DNA of 64,000 bases from JAJECS01 sp965262745. Its GTDB lineage: Bacteria > Chloroflexota > UBA11872. The stretch covers positions 620,001-684,000 of the forward strand of contig OZ253558.1 of assembly GCA_965262745.1 (NCBI GenBank), given 5' to 3'. Made by a program: the position numbers and the translations under genes. Of this stretch, positions 1 to 8,998 are shown piece after piece. The notes under the pieces are model-generated. The model did no database searches. It was not told where the DNA came from and saw nothing but the letters and a program-made list of their open reading frames with translations. The stretch's first letter is position 1, and every line of letters starts with the position of its first letter.

Positions 1-357
1 GCCCCACATCTCCGGCGGCTCGCCAACGAATACCGGCGACACGGTGGTGATGTCCGGGAGATGGGTGCCCCCGAGATAGGGATCGTTGACGATGATGACG
101 TCGCCTGGGGCGGGCGGGCGCTGGTCATAGAACTCGACGGCCGCCTGCACCGCCATGGGCATGGCGCCCAAGTGGACGGGCACATGGGCTGCCTGCGCAA
201 CCATGCGGCCGTTGTGGTCGAACACGGCGCAGGAATGGTCGCGCCGCTCCTTGATGTTGGGGGAATGAGCGCTGCGCTGCACCGTCACGCCCATCTCTTC
301 GGCTACCGACGCAAAGAGATGGCGAAAGACTTCGAGCTCAAATGCCACTGCGGCCAT
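1..357 (-). CDS. Hydantoinase B / oxoprolinase family protein, N-terminal part
   Basis: The reverse strand reads 119 codons from an ATG at 357 and runs off the window edge. The product begins MAAVAFELEVFRHLF and contains SVAEEMG, RSAHSPNIKERRDHSCAVF, HVPVHLGAMP and IIVNDPYLGGTHLPD. These are hallmarks of the HyuB/N-methylhydantoinase B family, whose members hydrolyse hydantoins or 5-oxoproline in an ATP-dependent way, usually with a HyuA partner that would lie outside this window. The NDPYLGGTHLPD segment is the most diagnostic. The gene is cut by the window, not broken. The exact substrate cannot be told from the family. Confidence 0.9.
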   Translation of the reverse strand, partial: MAAVAFELEVFRHLFASVAEEMGVTVQRSAHSPNIKERRDHSCAVFDHNGRMVAQAAHVPVHLGAMPMAVQAAVEFYDQRPPAPGDVIIVNDPYLGGTHLPDITTVSPVFVGEPPEMWG

Positions 358-427
358 GATCCCCGGAGCATATCGAAGACAGCCCCGGTGCTGCAGGATC
401 TGGCCAGGCCGTCCCGGAGGGCGCGGG

Positions 428-433
428 TATAAT
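428..433 (+). promoter_or_regulatory. Perfect TATAAT -10 element
   Basis: TATAAT lies 35 bases ahead of the GTG start at 468 in otherwise GC-rich sequence, between two divergent genes. I see no good -35 hexamer at 16-18 bases upstream. It is a likely promoter for the small membrane protein gene. Confidence 0.45.
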
Positions 434-467
434 TGGATTTAGCGTAGTTCTCCAACGGCGAGATCAA

Positions 468-911
468 GTGTCAAAAGACTGGCGCGAAGAAGTTCGGGAT
501 ATCCTTGATGAGCACGACCCCGACTCGTCCACAGGCGGCGGAGAGTCGCCTGGGTCGGGGCCCAAGCGAGACCAGCCGCGCGGCCCGTGGCTTGAGGCCT
601 TTGGCGGTTGGATTCGCCGCCGCTTCGCCACCACCAACGAGATGCTGGTGTCGGCCGCCAGCTTGGTCGTTCTGGGGCTCTTGCTGTATGCAACGCCGCT
701 ACGGCCGGTGGCTGCCGTGTTTGCGCTGTCCGGTGGCATTACGTTTCTCCTCGCCATAGGCCGCGGCATCGTCGAGCGCCGCTCAGGGGCCGGCCCGGTC
801 AATCGATCCAGTCCGCAGATGTGGCGCGGCCAGGTGATTGATCTGAATGACCATCGTCCGTCGCCGACACTTGGAGACCGGATTCGCTCTTGGTGGCACG
901 GCCGTCGCTAG
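468..911 (+). CDS. Small hypothetical membrane protein
   Basis: 147 residues from a GTG start. The N-terminal 60 residues are polar and acidic/Gly-rich (DEHDPDSSTGGGESPGSG). Two hydrophobic stretches follow at about residues 60-80 (LVSAASLVVLGLLLYATPL) and 82-100, then a basic C-terminal tail ending HGRR. The pattern suggests two membrane helices with both ends in the cytoplasm. I do not recognise a family. It precedes the YhaM-like gene on the same strand by about 80 bases, so the two could be co-transcribed. No function is proposed. Confidence 0.6.
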   Translation: MSKDWREEVRDILDEHDPDSSTGGGESPGSGPKRDQPRGPWLEAFGGWIRRRFATTNEMLVSAASLVVLGLLLYATPLRPVAAVFALSGGITFLLAIGRGIVERRSGAGPVNRSSPQMWRGQVIDLNDHRPSPTLGDRIRSWWHGRR

Positions 912-993
912 CTGGCGGTCAGCACCCATAGGTCTGCTCGGCGGGCGGCGGTCGCGGGTAGGATTGGCTGGCGCCGCCTTTGGATAACTGCCC

Positions 994-1962
994 GTGAGAA
1001 TTGCCGACATTCGCCCCGGCCAAAACGTGACCGGGACATTTGTGATTGCCGCGCCGGACGTGCGTACGAGCCGGACCGGCGACCCCTACCTGCGGCTGAC
1101 GCTGCGGGATGAGAACCGCGATTCCATCGACGCGCTCTATTTCTCCGTGCCGCCGGATCTTGCATCAGCCATAGAGTCGGGCCAGACATACACCGTTGAG
1201 GGGCGGGCTGAAGAGTTTCGGGGGCGGGTGAACGTCAAGCTCTCGATGATGGAGCGTTCCCAAGTGCAGTGGGACGCGACGGCGCTGTTGCCGCACGGTG
1301 AGCAGGAGCCCGCGGCGCTACGCGCCGCCATCACCGCCGCCGCCGATTCACTTGAAAGCTCCGCGGTGCGGTCCGTGGTCAAGGCCGTGCTGGCGCAGCC
1401 GGTTGTTGCGGAACGGCTCATAACTTGGCCGGCCGCCAAGGGGCGCCATCATGCCTGGGTCGGCGGCTTGGCCGAGCATACGGTCGAGATGCTGCAACTG
1501 GCCGAACGGGTCACCGAGACGTTCTCCGAGCTCGACCGCGACCTGGTGGTGGCCGGGGTGATCTTGCACGACCTCGGCAAAGTGATTGAACTCGACGTCA
1601 CCAGCGAGTTCTCCTACACCGCGGCCGGCAACCTCGAGGGGCATATGGTGCACGGGGTGCGGCTGCTCGATGCCGCCATCGCCGAGGTCGCATGCGACGC
1701 GGAAACCGCCACGGTGCTGCGGCATCTTGTACTCAGCCATCAGGGCACGCTTGAATTCGCGGCTGTTGTCGAACCGATGATTCCCGAGGCCATCGCGCTG
1801 CACTTCATCGACCAACTCTCGTCGCAGGTGCGACCGGCGCTCGAGGACGTCAGGGCGGCCAAGGCGCGGGGTGTCAACGGTGCGACCGTACGCGGGGGCA
1901 CGAGTCTGCGTCAGCTCTACGTCCGCGCGGCGGACGACGGCCGGGCGGAAAACGCGCTCTAG
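994..1962 (+). CDS. YhaM-like 3'-5' exoribonuclease (OB-fold plus HD domain)
   Basis: 322 residues from a GTG start. Residues 1-100 form an OB-fold nucleic-acid-binding region (GTFVIAAPDVRTSRTGDPYL). An HD phosphohydrolase domain follows, with HHAWVGGLAEHT at about 150-162, HDLGK at about 194, GHMVHG and LVLSHQG. This arrangement matches YhaM/CBF1-type 3'-5' exonucleases that degrade RNA or single-stranded DNA using metal ions held by the HD residues. Length agrees with the family (about 310-330). It converges on valS with a 4-base overlap of the two stop regions. Substrate preference is inferred from the family only. Confidence 0.85.
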   Translation: MRIADIRPGQNVTGTFVIAAPDVRTSRTGDPYLRLTLRDENRDSIDALYFSVPPDLASAIESGQTYTVEGRAEEFRGRVNVKLSMMERSQVQWDATALLPHGEQEPAALRAAITAAADSLESSAVRSVVKAVLAQPVVAERLITWPAAKGRHHAWVGGLAEHTVEMLQLAERVTETFSELDRDLVVAGVILHDLGKVIELDVTSEFSYTAAGNLEGHMVHGVRLLDAAIAEVACDAETATVLRHLVLSHQGTLEFAAVVEPMIPEAIALHFIDQLSSQVRPALEDVRAAKARGVNGATVRGGTSLRQLYVRAADDGRAENAL

Positions 1963-4616
1963 GACCGGGGCGTCTGGGACTGGGACGGCAGCGCCCGCAA
2001 GCGATCGTCGATCTGTGCGACTGCCGTCCGCGCGGCGGCGGCCTTTTGCCGCTCGTTGTCGACCACCGCGCTGGGCGCGCGTTCGCGGAAAGCCGCGTTG
2101 GCCAAGAGCGCTTCAGCCCGTTCGAGATCGGCCAGCCGTGCCGCGCGCTCGCGCGCCAGACGCTCGTGCTCGACCGCCAGGTCGATCATCCCCGCGACAG
2201 GCAGGCACACTTCGACTTCGGCCGCGCGCACCGTGACCGCCGGGTCGTCAAATTGCGTCCCCTGGGGATGGAAGGACAATGGCTGCACCCGGGCGAGCCG
2301 TTCCACGAAAGCTCGCTCGCGCTCGATGAAGGCAGCCTCGCCATTGAGGACGATTCGCGCCTCGATCATGCGCCCCGGCTCAACGTTCGACTCATGCCGC
2401 GCGTTGCGAATCCCCTGCACGATCGCGATGAGGTCGCGAACCTGCCGCACCGCCTCATCGTTGCCAGGCGGCGGGGGCTCGCCGATGGGCGTGACGATGA
2501 GCCATTCGGGCGCGTCGGGCGCACCGCCGGCGCCGCGGAAGTGGTGCCAGATCTCCTCGGTCAAGGACGGCATGAACGGGTGCAGCAATCGCAAGCTGCC
2601 GTCGAGCACCTGCGTCAATGTCGCCGCTGCCCGACGCGCGTCGTCGGGCGTGTCCGCATAGAGGCGAATCTTGGCGGCCTCGACGTACCAATCGAAGAAC
2701 TCGGACCAGAGAAAGTCGTGCAGGCGGCGGCCGGCTTCGCCGAACTGATAGCTCTCCACGAGGCGCACGACGTCGGCGTGCAGCGCACCCAGCCGTGCCG
2801 TGATCCATTCGTCGACGATGGTTGGGGCAGCCATGTCGGCGGTCGCCTCCGTGCGTTGCATCGCGCCGATCACGAACTTCGCGCCGTTCCACACTTTGTT
2901 AGCGAAGTGGGCCGAGGCCTCGATGCGCTTGAGGTTGATCCGGAGATCGGCACCTTCCGAGGTGGACGTCACCATCATGAAGCGGAAGGCGTCGGCGCCG
3001 TACGGCTCGATGACCTCGGCCGGATCGTCGCCGGGCTGATAGTTCGATTTCTCGATCTTCGACCCGTCCGCGTGCCGCACCATGCCGTTGAAATAGACGG
3101 TGTGGAACGGCAGCCGGTCGGTGAGCTCGAGCCCCAGCATGACCATGCGCGCGACCCAGAAGAAGATGATGTCGATGCCGGTTTCCAGGACATCGGTCGG
3201 ATAGAACCGCTCGAAGTCGGGGGTCTCGTCCGGCCAGCCGAGGGTCGAGAACGGCCAAAGCCCCGAGCTGAACCAGGTGTCGAGGACATCCGGATCCTGG
3301 GCCAGATCATGACTGCCGCACTCCGAGCAGCGCACCGGATCGGTGCGGGTGACCAGCGTCTCGCCGCAGGCGCCGCAGTACCACACCGGAATGCGGTGCC
3401 CTAGCCAAAGCTGGCGGGAGATGCACCAGGGCTGGATCATCTCCATCCAGCGCAGGAATTCGTCCGCGGCCCGCCGCGGATGGAACGTGAGCGTGCCGTC
3501 GCGCGCCGCCTGCGCCGCACGGTCGGCCAGCGGCCGGGCGTTGACGAACCACTGTAGGGAGACGCGCGGCTCAACCACCGAGCCGTCACGCTGGCAGTGG
3601 CCAAGGGCATGCGTGTGCGGCTCTACCCGGTCAAGCAATCCCTCGATCTCGAGATACGCCACGTAGGCGCCGCGCGCCTCAAAGCGATCCAATCCGGCCC
3701 ATTGCCCTGCCTCATCGTTGAGTGAACCATCGTCGTTGAGGATGCTGATAACTGGGAGCTGGTGTCGCTGTCCCATGCGCCAGTCGTTGGGGTCGTGGCC
3801 GGGCGTGATCTTCACGGCGCCGGTGCCAAATTCACGGTCCACCTCCGGATCGGCGATGACGGGAATCTCCCGCCCCAATCCCGGCACCATGGCCACTCGG
3901 CCAACCACGTCGCGATAGCGCTCATCGTCGGGATGCACGGCGACGGCGGTATCGCCGAGCATTGTCTCGGGACGCGTCGTGGCAACGATCAGGTGACCGC
4001 CGTCCTTCAACGGATAGCGGATGTGCCAGAGCTGCCCGTTGACGGTCTCATGCTCGACCTCGAGGTCGCTGATGGCTGAGCGGTCCTCGGGGCACCAGTT
4101 CACCAGGTATTCCCCGCGATAGATCAAGCCCTTTTCGTACAGGCGAACGAAGGCCTCCCGCACGGCGTGCGAGAGCTGGTCGTCCATCGTGAAACGCTCA
4201 CGCGTCCAGTCTGCGGACGCGCCGAGACGGCGGAGTTGCTGGGTGATACGCGAGCCGTAGGTGTCGCGCCACTGCCAAAAGCGGCGCTCGAAGCCTTCCC
4301 GGCCGATCTCGTGCCGCGATGTGCCCTCGCGCCGCAGGTCGCGCTCGATCACCGCCTGGGTCGCGATCGCCGCGTGATCCGTTCCCGGGACCCAGAGCGC
4401 GGCTCGTCCTCGCATCCGGTACCAACGGATCATCAGGTCTTGGTAGGCCACGAACATCACGTGCCCGTTGTGCAGGGCGCCGGTGATATTCGGTGGAGGA
4501 ATCGCGATCACAAACGGCTCGCGACTCGGGTCGTCGGACGGCGCGAAGTGCCCGGATTCCTCCCACCGGCCGTACCAATGGGTTTCCACACGCGCGGCGT
4601 CATAGGGCCCTTGCAT
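1959..4616 (-). CDS. valS: Valyl-tRNA synthetase
   Basis: Charges tRNA-Val with valine in the cytoplasm. The ATG at 4616 gives 885 residues, close to the bacterial norm; a 25-codon longer version (ATG near 4691) is possible. Visible features are the HIGH-type motif in PPPNITGALHNGHVM, an editing domain (TTRPETMLGDTAVAVHP), a zinc-binding CGAC/CSEC insertion, the anticodon-binding region and a C-terminal coiled-coil arm of Glu/Arg/Ala repeats. The KMSKS loop is unusual: the sequence reads SKIEKSNYQPGDDP, so Met and the first Ser are replaced and the usual LGN after it is missing. The overall call is secure. Confidence 0.95.
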   Translation of the reverse strand: MQGPYDAARVETHWYGRWEESGHFAPSDDPSREPFVIAIPPPNITGALHNGHVMFVAYQDLMIRWYRMRGRAALWVPGTDHAAIATQAVIERDLRREGTSRHEIGREGFERRFWQWRDTYGSRITQQLRRLGASADWTRERFTMDDQLSHAVREAFVRLYEKGLIYRGEYLVNWCPEDRSAISDLEVEHETVNGQLWHIRYPLKDGGHLIVATTRPETMLGDTAVAVHPDDERYRDVVGRVAMVPGLGREIPVIADPEVDREFGTGAVKITPGHDPNDWRMGQRHQLPVISILNDDGSLNDEAGQWAGLDRFEARGAYVAYLEIEGLLDRVEPHTHALGHCQRDGSVVEPRVSLQWFVNARPLADRAAQAARDGTLTFHPRRAADEFLRWMEMIQPWCISRQLWLGHRIPVWYCGACGETLVTRTDPVRCSECGSHDLAQDPDVLDTWFSSGLWPFSTLGWPDETPDFERFYPTDVLETGIDIIFFWVARMVMLGLELTDRLPFHTVYFNGMVRHADGSKIEKSNYQPGDDPAEVIEPYGADAFRFMMVTSTSEGADLRINLKRIEASAHFANKVWNGAKFVIGAMQRTEATADMAAPTIVDEWITARLGALHADVVRLVESYQFGEAGRRLHDFLWSEFFDWYVEAAKIRLYADTPDDARRAAATLTQVLDGSLRLLHPFMPSLTEEIWHHFRGAGGAPDAPEWLIVTPIGEPPPPGNDEAVRQVRDLIAIVQGIRNARHESNVEPGRMIEARIVLNGEAAFIERERAFVERLARVQPLSFHPQGTQFDDPAVTVRAAEVEVCLPVAGMIDLAVEHERLARERAARLADLERAEALLANAAFRERAPSAVVDNERQKAAAARTAVAQIDDRLRALPSQSQTPRS

Positions 4617-4664
4617 GCCGTCAATTGCGGGAGGTTGGCCGGGATCGCGGTCCACGAGAATCGC

Positions 4665-4688
4665 CTGCGAACGAACCAGAGTTCGCAG
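4665..4688 (-). promoter_or_regulatory. Hairpin in the valS 5' region
   Basis: CTGCGAAC and GTTCGCAG form a perfect 8-base-pair stem with an 8-base loop about 50 bases before the valS ATG. No run of T follows, so it is not a classic terminator. It may be part of a longer leader structure, or it may be incidental. Confidence 0.3.
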
Positions 4689-4892
4689 CATTGTAGGTGT
4701 GCCGATCCCAGCGCCTGCATCCAACAAGCCCTGGAGGCAAGGTGTGAACCGGCACAAGTCGTCGGATACGCGTCTTCCGGCGGGGTGAGTCTTGACCGGG
4801 CGATGCGAGACGCCAATAATTGCGGCGACGCAGGGTTCGCCCGGGAGGCCGCAGCGGCGGACGCGTCGCGTCACAGTTAGCGCGAGGCGCGC

Positions 4893-5534
4893 TTGACGTC
4901 CGACGACAACACCACGCTGGGCCTGGCTCGCCAGATTTATGAGCTGGGCGGCATCGAATTCGGCAGCTTCACCCTCGGCCGGTCGACGGTCGATTCCCCG
5001 GTTTATGTAAACCCGAAGCGCCTCATTGCCGTTCCTGCCGCCCTGCGCACCGCCGCTGACCTCGTGCGGCAAACGGCAGAGCTCGCGGTGGCGCGACGCC
5101 ATCATCCCGCCGAGCCATTCGAGCTTGTGGCCGGCGTACCGATGGGCGGATTGCATCTGGCAACCGCCTACTCGCTGGCGACTGACGTCCCGCTCATCTA
5201 TCTGTCACCCCAGCCGTTGTCCGGTGGGCTCTTGCTCGAGGGCCGGTTCTTGCCCGGTCAGCATGTGCTGCTGGTCGATGACCTCATCACCACCGGCGGC
5301 TCGGTGATCGAAACGGCGGCGGCGATGCGGGCGCAGGGACTCATCGTCCGTGACGTCATTGTGCTTATTGATCGCGATCAGGGTGCCGGCCGCCGCCTGC
5401 AGCACCACGGCTTGCACCTCCTGCCAATCCTGTCGTTGCGCACCATGCTCAACTACTACATGAGCGAGCAGTTGTTGCGGGAGGTGGACTACCGCCGCAG
5501 CCTCGACTACATCGCCCAACATCAGGTGGTGTAG
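4893..5534 (+). CDS. pyrE: Orotate phosphoribosyltransferase
   Basis: 213 residues from a TTG start. It transfers phosphoribose from PRPP to orotate in pyrimidine synthesis. The PRPP-binding signature is VLLVDDLITTGGS at about residues 127-139. The N-terminal segment FGSFTLGRSTVDSPVYVNP is the orotate-binding region, and VAGVPMGG is the usual central loop. No other pyr gene lies nearby. The D,D-carboxypeptidase gene starts 7 bases after its stop, so the two are probably co-transcribed. An assignment to another type I phosphoribosyltransferase is less likely because of the N-terminal region. Confidence 0.88.
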   Translation: MTSDDNTTLGLARQIYELGGIEFGSFTLGRSTVDSPVYVNPKRLIAVPAALRTAADLVRQTAELAVARRHHPAEPFELVAGVPMGGLHLATAYSLATDVPLIYLSPQPLSGGLLLEGRFLPGQHVLLVDDLITTGGSVIETAAAMRAQGLIVRDVIVLIDRDQGAGRRLQHHGLHLLPILSLRTMLNYYMSEQLLREVDYRRSLDYIAQHQVV

Positions 5535-5541
5535 CCAAGCG

Positions 5542-6678
5542 ATGCCATCAAGGAAACGAGGCCGCCAGGCACGCCGCGCCCTGAGCGGGTGGCGGCAAGA
5601 TGAGCTGCTCGACGCCGGCAACGCGAATACCGCGGATGTCGTGGTGCCGGCGCCGATCTATCACGCTCGGCTGCGGGATCGGCCGCAGCGACGCCAGGTG
5701 CGCCGCGTCCAGGCGCTTCGTTTCCGGCGTGCGGCCGAGCTGTTTCTCGCCGTGTTGGCGCTGATTGCCGGTGTGCTGGTTCTGACGCGACTCTTTTCGG
5801 CGCTGGAAGCACCGCTGCCCGACATGGGCCGGGTGGTGAATCTGCTCGACCGTGGCAATGATCGTGCCGAGGCCAACGCACCGACACTGGCCGGCAACGC
5901 CGCCTTTGTCGAAGATCCGTTTATTCAGCCCGTCGAGTCCCCACCAATCACCGCGGCATCCGCGATGATCGTCGACCTCGGCCAGCGCACCATTCTGTTT
6001 GGTCGCGACATCCACGAGCCGCATGCGCCGGCCAGCCTTGCCAAACTGGCGACTGCTGTCGTTGCCTTGGAGCGAGCGCGGGCCGACACTCGGATTCAGG
6101 TTCCGCCTGCGGCTGCCGAGCAGCCGCCGAACATCATCGGCCTCGTCCCGGGCGAGGTGCTCACGCTGCAGGATCTGTTGTTTGCCATGTTGCTGCCATC
6201 AGCGAACGACGCGGCGGTGGCCATTGCGGACGGAATCGGCGGTGAGGCCTACACCGTGGCGCAGATGAACGATCTTGCGCGGCGGCTGGGTCTCAGCCAC
6301 ACCAGGTTTTCCAACGCGGTCGGCTTTGACGCGCCCGACCACGAGAGCACCGCCTTCGAGTTGGCTGTGCTCGCCGCCGATGCCATCGAGCGCTTTCCGC
6401 TCATCGCCCGCGTCGTCGCCACGCGGGCCTATGTGATTCCGGCCGGCCCCGCCAACAGCACCTACACCGCCACGAGCCTCAACGGCTTGCTCTGGACGTA
6501 CGACGGTGCGCTCGGGGTCAAGACCGGGCGCACCGAAGACGCCGGCGCGAACATCATCGCGGCTGCTGAACGTGACGGCCGGCGCCTGATGGTGGTGGTC
6601 CTGGGAAGCAGCCAACGCGAGCGGGACGCCGCGGTACTCTTGGACTTCGGGTTCCAGCTCCTCAACGCGCAGGGTTAG
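5542..6678 (+). CDS. D-alanyl-D-alanine carboxypeptidase (S11 family)
   Basis: 378 residues. It trims the terminal D-Ala of peptidoglycan stem peptides outside the membrane. A long basic cytoplasmic N-terminus is followed by one membrane helix at about residues 64-84 (LFLAVLALIAGVLVLTRLF), so the enzyme is anchored by its N-terminus. All three penicillin-binding motifs are present: SLAK at about residue 165 (SxxK with the nucleophile Ser), SAN (SxN) and KTG in GVKTGRTEDAG. The C-terminal beta domain and amphipathic anchor of PBP5 are absent, as in DacF-like short forms. It lies immediately after pyrE. Confidence 0.9.
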   Translation: MPSRKRGRQARRALSGWRQDELLDAGNANTADVVVPAPIYHARLRDRPQRRQVRRVQALRFRRAAELFLAVLALIAGVLVLTRLFSALEAPLPDMGRVVNLLDRGNDRAEANAPTLAGNAAFVEDPFIQPVESPPITAASAMIVDLGQRTILFGRDIHEPHAPASLAKLATAVVALERARADTRIQVPPAAAEQPPNIIGLVPGEVLTLQDLLFAMLLPSANDAAVAIADGIGGEAYTVAQMNDLARRLGLSHTRFSNAVGFDAPDHESTAFELAVLAADAIERFPLIARVVATRAYVIPAGPANSTYTATSLNGLLWTYDGALGVKTGRTEDAGANIIAAAERDGRRLMVVVLGSSQRERDAAVLLDFGFQLLNAQG

Positions 6679-6890
6679 GATGGGGCGCACGCGATGACAT
6701 CGATGGCCATTTCGTATCCCCAGGCACGGGGAGAAGGTAAAGTGGCGTACGGTGTGTCGAACGTGGTCGGAAATGTGTTGCCGGAGATGCGTCGAACGAT
6801 GGCTCCGGCGGCTGTGGACGGAACGCCGACAATGAGGATTAGGCCGCCATGGGCAGCGCTCTCGCTGCCGCAGCGAGGGAGAAGCTAGCC

Positions 6891-7157
6891 GTGTTCACGT
6901 CACTTGGTCCACTTGAGTTGCTCATCATCTTGCTCATTGTGATCGCCCTGTTCGGCGCCGGCCGTATCGCCGGTGTGGGGCAAGCGCTCGGCAAGAGCGT
7001 GCGGGAGTTCCGCAGCGAGGCGCGGGCAGGCCTTGGCGACGAGGAAGAGGGCGAAGGCGAGGACATGGCTGAGGAATCGGCCGAGGCCCCCGCGAGCACC
7101 ATGGCCAGCACCGACGCGGCGACCGAGACGCCGGCTGAGAAAAAGCCGGAGGCTTAG
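6891..7157 (+). CDS. tatA: Sec-independent protein translocase TatA/E
   Basis: Pore-forming subunit of the twin-arginine export system. The GTG at 6891 is preferred over the ATG at 6849 because GAGGGAGAAG lies 7 bases before it and because the protein then starts directly with MFTSLGPLELL. It has one helix (LLIILLIVIALFG), the hinge FGAGRI, an amphipathic helix ALGKSVREFR and an acidic Glu/Ala-rich tail, giving 88 residues. No tatC is visible here. The Tat-type signal on the solute-binding protein at 33.4 kb shows at least one likely substrate. Confidence 0.88.
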   Translation: MFTSLGPLELLIILLIVIALFGAGRIAGVGQALGKSVREFRSEARAGLGDEEEGEGEDMAEESAEAPASTMASTDAATETPAEKKPEA

Positions 7158-7216
7158 GCCACCGCCGGATCCCGCTCCGCAGTCGATATCGACCTACGGC
7201 TGCGGTTCATGAGCGC

Positions 7217-8800
7217 GTGACCAGCGCGCTGCTGGCCCGGCCCACAGGCTGGCGCCCAGCAATGGAGCTTAGCCGCCGGCCGCGAGTCGGGGCGGCTGCT
7301 ATCGCCTCCGCTGGCGTCCTGCTCGTATTCGCACTCTTCTCAGCGTCGCGGGTTGAGGCCCAAGACCACGAGTTGGCGTTGCCCGAGGTTATTCGGGTTC
7401 TGCTCAGCGACATCGGCGACAACGTGGCGCTCGAGCCTCGAGGCGCGGCGGAGGCAGTTGTCGACGGGCGTCCGCTGGACGTAGCCCCGGGGCAACGAAT
7501 CGTTATCGGTCGTTCGGCGCGATATCTCGCGTTTGCCGCGAATGCGTCGGCACCGTGGGCCCTCGGACTGGGCGTGGAAGGGCCTGTCCAAGCAGCCGAG
7601 CCCAGCTTGGTCCACGTGGGTCCCTACGTGGAGGTTGCGGCGCTCGAACGCCACCGCCGGCTGCTGCGCACCGAGGTTGGCATTGCGCCCCGAGTGCTGC
7701 CGCCCCGCCCGACGTTGGCGGTTGGCGAGTGGGGGACCTATGAGCTTCCCGCGAGGCTTGACCTGCGACCGCACGAGCCTCGTGCCGCCACTTGGCTCAA
7801 TGGCAAGCCCTACCGCGGTGGACTCGACATACGTCACGACGACTCGGGCTTCGTCGTCGTAAACCACGTCGAGTTCGCCGACTATCTGGCGTCGGTCGTG
7901 GGTGCGGAGATGCCCCGCAGTTGGGAGATGGAGGCGCTTAAGGCGCAAGCAGTGGCGGCGCGAACCTACGCCATCCAACACCTACAACCGGACGCCAGCT
8001 ACGACATCTGCGATAACCAAGACTGCCAGGCCTATAGCGGGATCCGCAGCGAGTCCGACCGGACGCAGGCGGCCGTCGCTGAGACGGTGGGCATCGTGGC
8101 CCTGTTCAACGGCGCGCCAATTGAGGCGCTGTACTCGGCGAACGCCGGCGACGTGACTGAGAGCTCGGAGCACGTGTGGGGGACGTCCGTCCCCTATCTC
8201 CGCAGCGTACCGTCGCCCGGGGACGCCGCCGCGATGAGCGAGTCATGGGGCGCCGAGGGATATCGCTGGACGCGGATGATTCCGCTTCCCGAGCTTGCCG
8301 ACTATCGAGCGGTCCGCAACGGGGGCGTGGGTGCGGTGATCGATCTGCGAGTTCTCGAGCGTACTCCCGCGGGACGTCCGCTCCGGGTCTTGGTGGTCGG
8401 TACGGCGGGAGAGCTCGAGCTCTTTGGTGATCAGGTCCGCACGGCGCTGGGATTGCCGAGTTCCTTCGTCGAGTTGGAGCTTGCCCCGGTTTCGTCGCTC
8501 GAGTTGATAGGCGCGGCGCCGCGGCGCTTCGGCGCGCTGCTCCAGGAGGGGCACCGTATCGCCGACGTGCGCCGCAGCATTGCGTTTGCGACGGCGCCGC
8601 CGGACATCGAGCTGGTGAACGGGGCAGTGCACGTGGCCGTATTCGAGCGACCGGCTTCGCTGATCCTCTCCGGCCGCGGATTCGGCCACGGACTGGGTAT
8701 GAGCCAGTGGGGCGCCCAGGGGATGGCGCTGGCCGGACATACCTACGACGAGATCCTTACCCACTACTACACGGGGATCGAGCTTCGCGCGCTGTCGTGA
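7217..8800 (+). CDS. SpoIID/LytB domain protein
   Basis: 527 residues from a GTG; an internal ATG at 7262 would give a cleaner signal peptide (basic start, then AAAIASAGVLLVFALF, cleavage near VEAQD). The SpoIID core runs from about residue 220: FADYLASVVGAEMPRSW with the Glu aligned to the SpoIID catalytic residue, EALKAQAVAARTYA, and near the C-terminus GRGFGHGLGMSQWGAQGMA. SpoIID is a lytic transglycosylase acting on stem-peptide-free glycan. In non-sporulating lineages such proteins are cell-wall remodelling enzymes, which I infer here because no sporulation genes are present. Confidence 0.85.
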   Translation: MTSALLARPTGWRPAMELSRRPRVGAAAIASAGVLLVFALFSASRVEAQDHELALPEVIRVLLSDIGDNVALEPRGAAEAVVDGRPLDVAPGQRIVIGRSARYLAFAANASAPWALGLGVEGPVQAAEPSLVHVGPYVEVAALERHRRLLRTEVGIAPRVLPPRPTLAVGEWGTYELPARLDLRPHEPRAATWLNGKPYRGGLDIRHDDSGFVVVNHVEFADYLASVVGAEMPRSWEMEALKAQAVAARTYAIQHLQPDASYDICDNQDCQAYSGIRSESDRTQAAVAETVGIVALFNGAPIEALYSANAGDVTESSEHVWGTSVPYLRSVPSPGDAAAMSESWGAEGYRWTRMIPLPELADYRAVRNGGVGAVIDLRVLERTPAGRPLRVLVVGTAGELELFGDQVRTALGLPSSFVELELAPVSSLELIGAAPRRFGALLQEGHRIADVRRSIAFATAPPDIELVNGAVHVAVFERPASLILSGRGFGHGLGMSQWGAQGMALAGHTYDEILTHYYTGIELRALS

Positions 8801-8809
8801 GTCCAGACG

Positions 8810-8839
8810 TTGACGCCGAGGCGCACCGGCACCTAAACT
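8810..8839 (+). promoter_or_regulatory. Candidate sigma-70-type promoter for oppDF
   Basis: TTGACG (8810-8815), an 18-base spacer and TAAACT (8834-8839) lie in the 198-base gap before the oppD gene. Confidence 0.45.
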
Positions 8840-8874
8840 CGTCCCCGCAGCCAAACAGTCGTTTCTGACGCGTG

Positions 8875-8890
8875 TGTGACGTATGTCACC
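8875..8890. promoter_or_regulatory. CRP/FNR-type palindrome before oppDF
   Basis: TGTGA-CGTATG-TCACC matches the CRP-family consensus TGTGA-N6-TCACA in nine of ten positions. It lies about 30 bases after the predicted transcription start of oppDF, a position that would suit repression. Chance occurrence cannot be excluded. Confidence 0.35.
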
Positions 8891-8998
8891 GGCGCACCCT
8901 GGTCGACGACCGACGGAGTGACGCTTCGACCGATGTTTGCAGCAGACCATTTGAGCGCCTTCCAGCCTCCGGCGAACGTGCCGGCTACGGCATAACCG

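Noticed and set aside
4617..4892. Possible T-box riboswitch upstream of valS
   Set aside because: GTGGACCGCG (minus strand, 4655-4646) resembles the T-box core but lacks one base of the GTGGNACCGCG consensus. I found no specifier loop with a Val codon and no terminator/antiterminator pair.
4617..5156. Long in-frame N-terminal extension of ValRS
   Set aside because: It is antisense to pyrE, has no ValRS similarity and would make the protein far too long; it reflects the scarcity of stop codons in GC-rich DNA.
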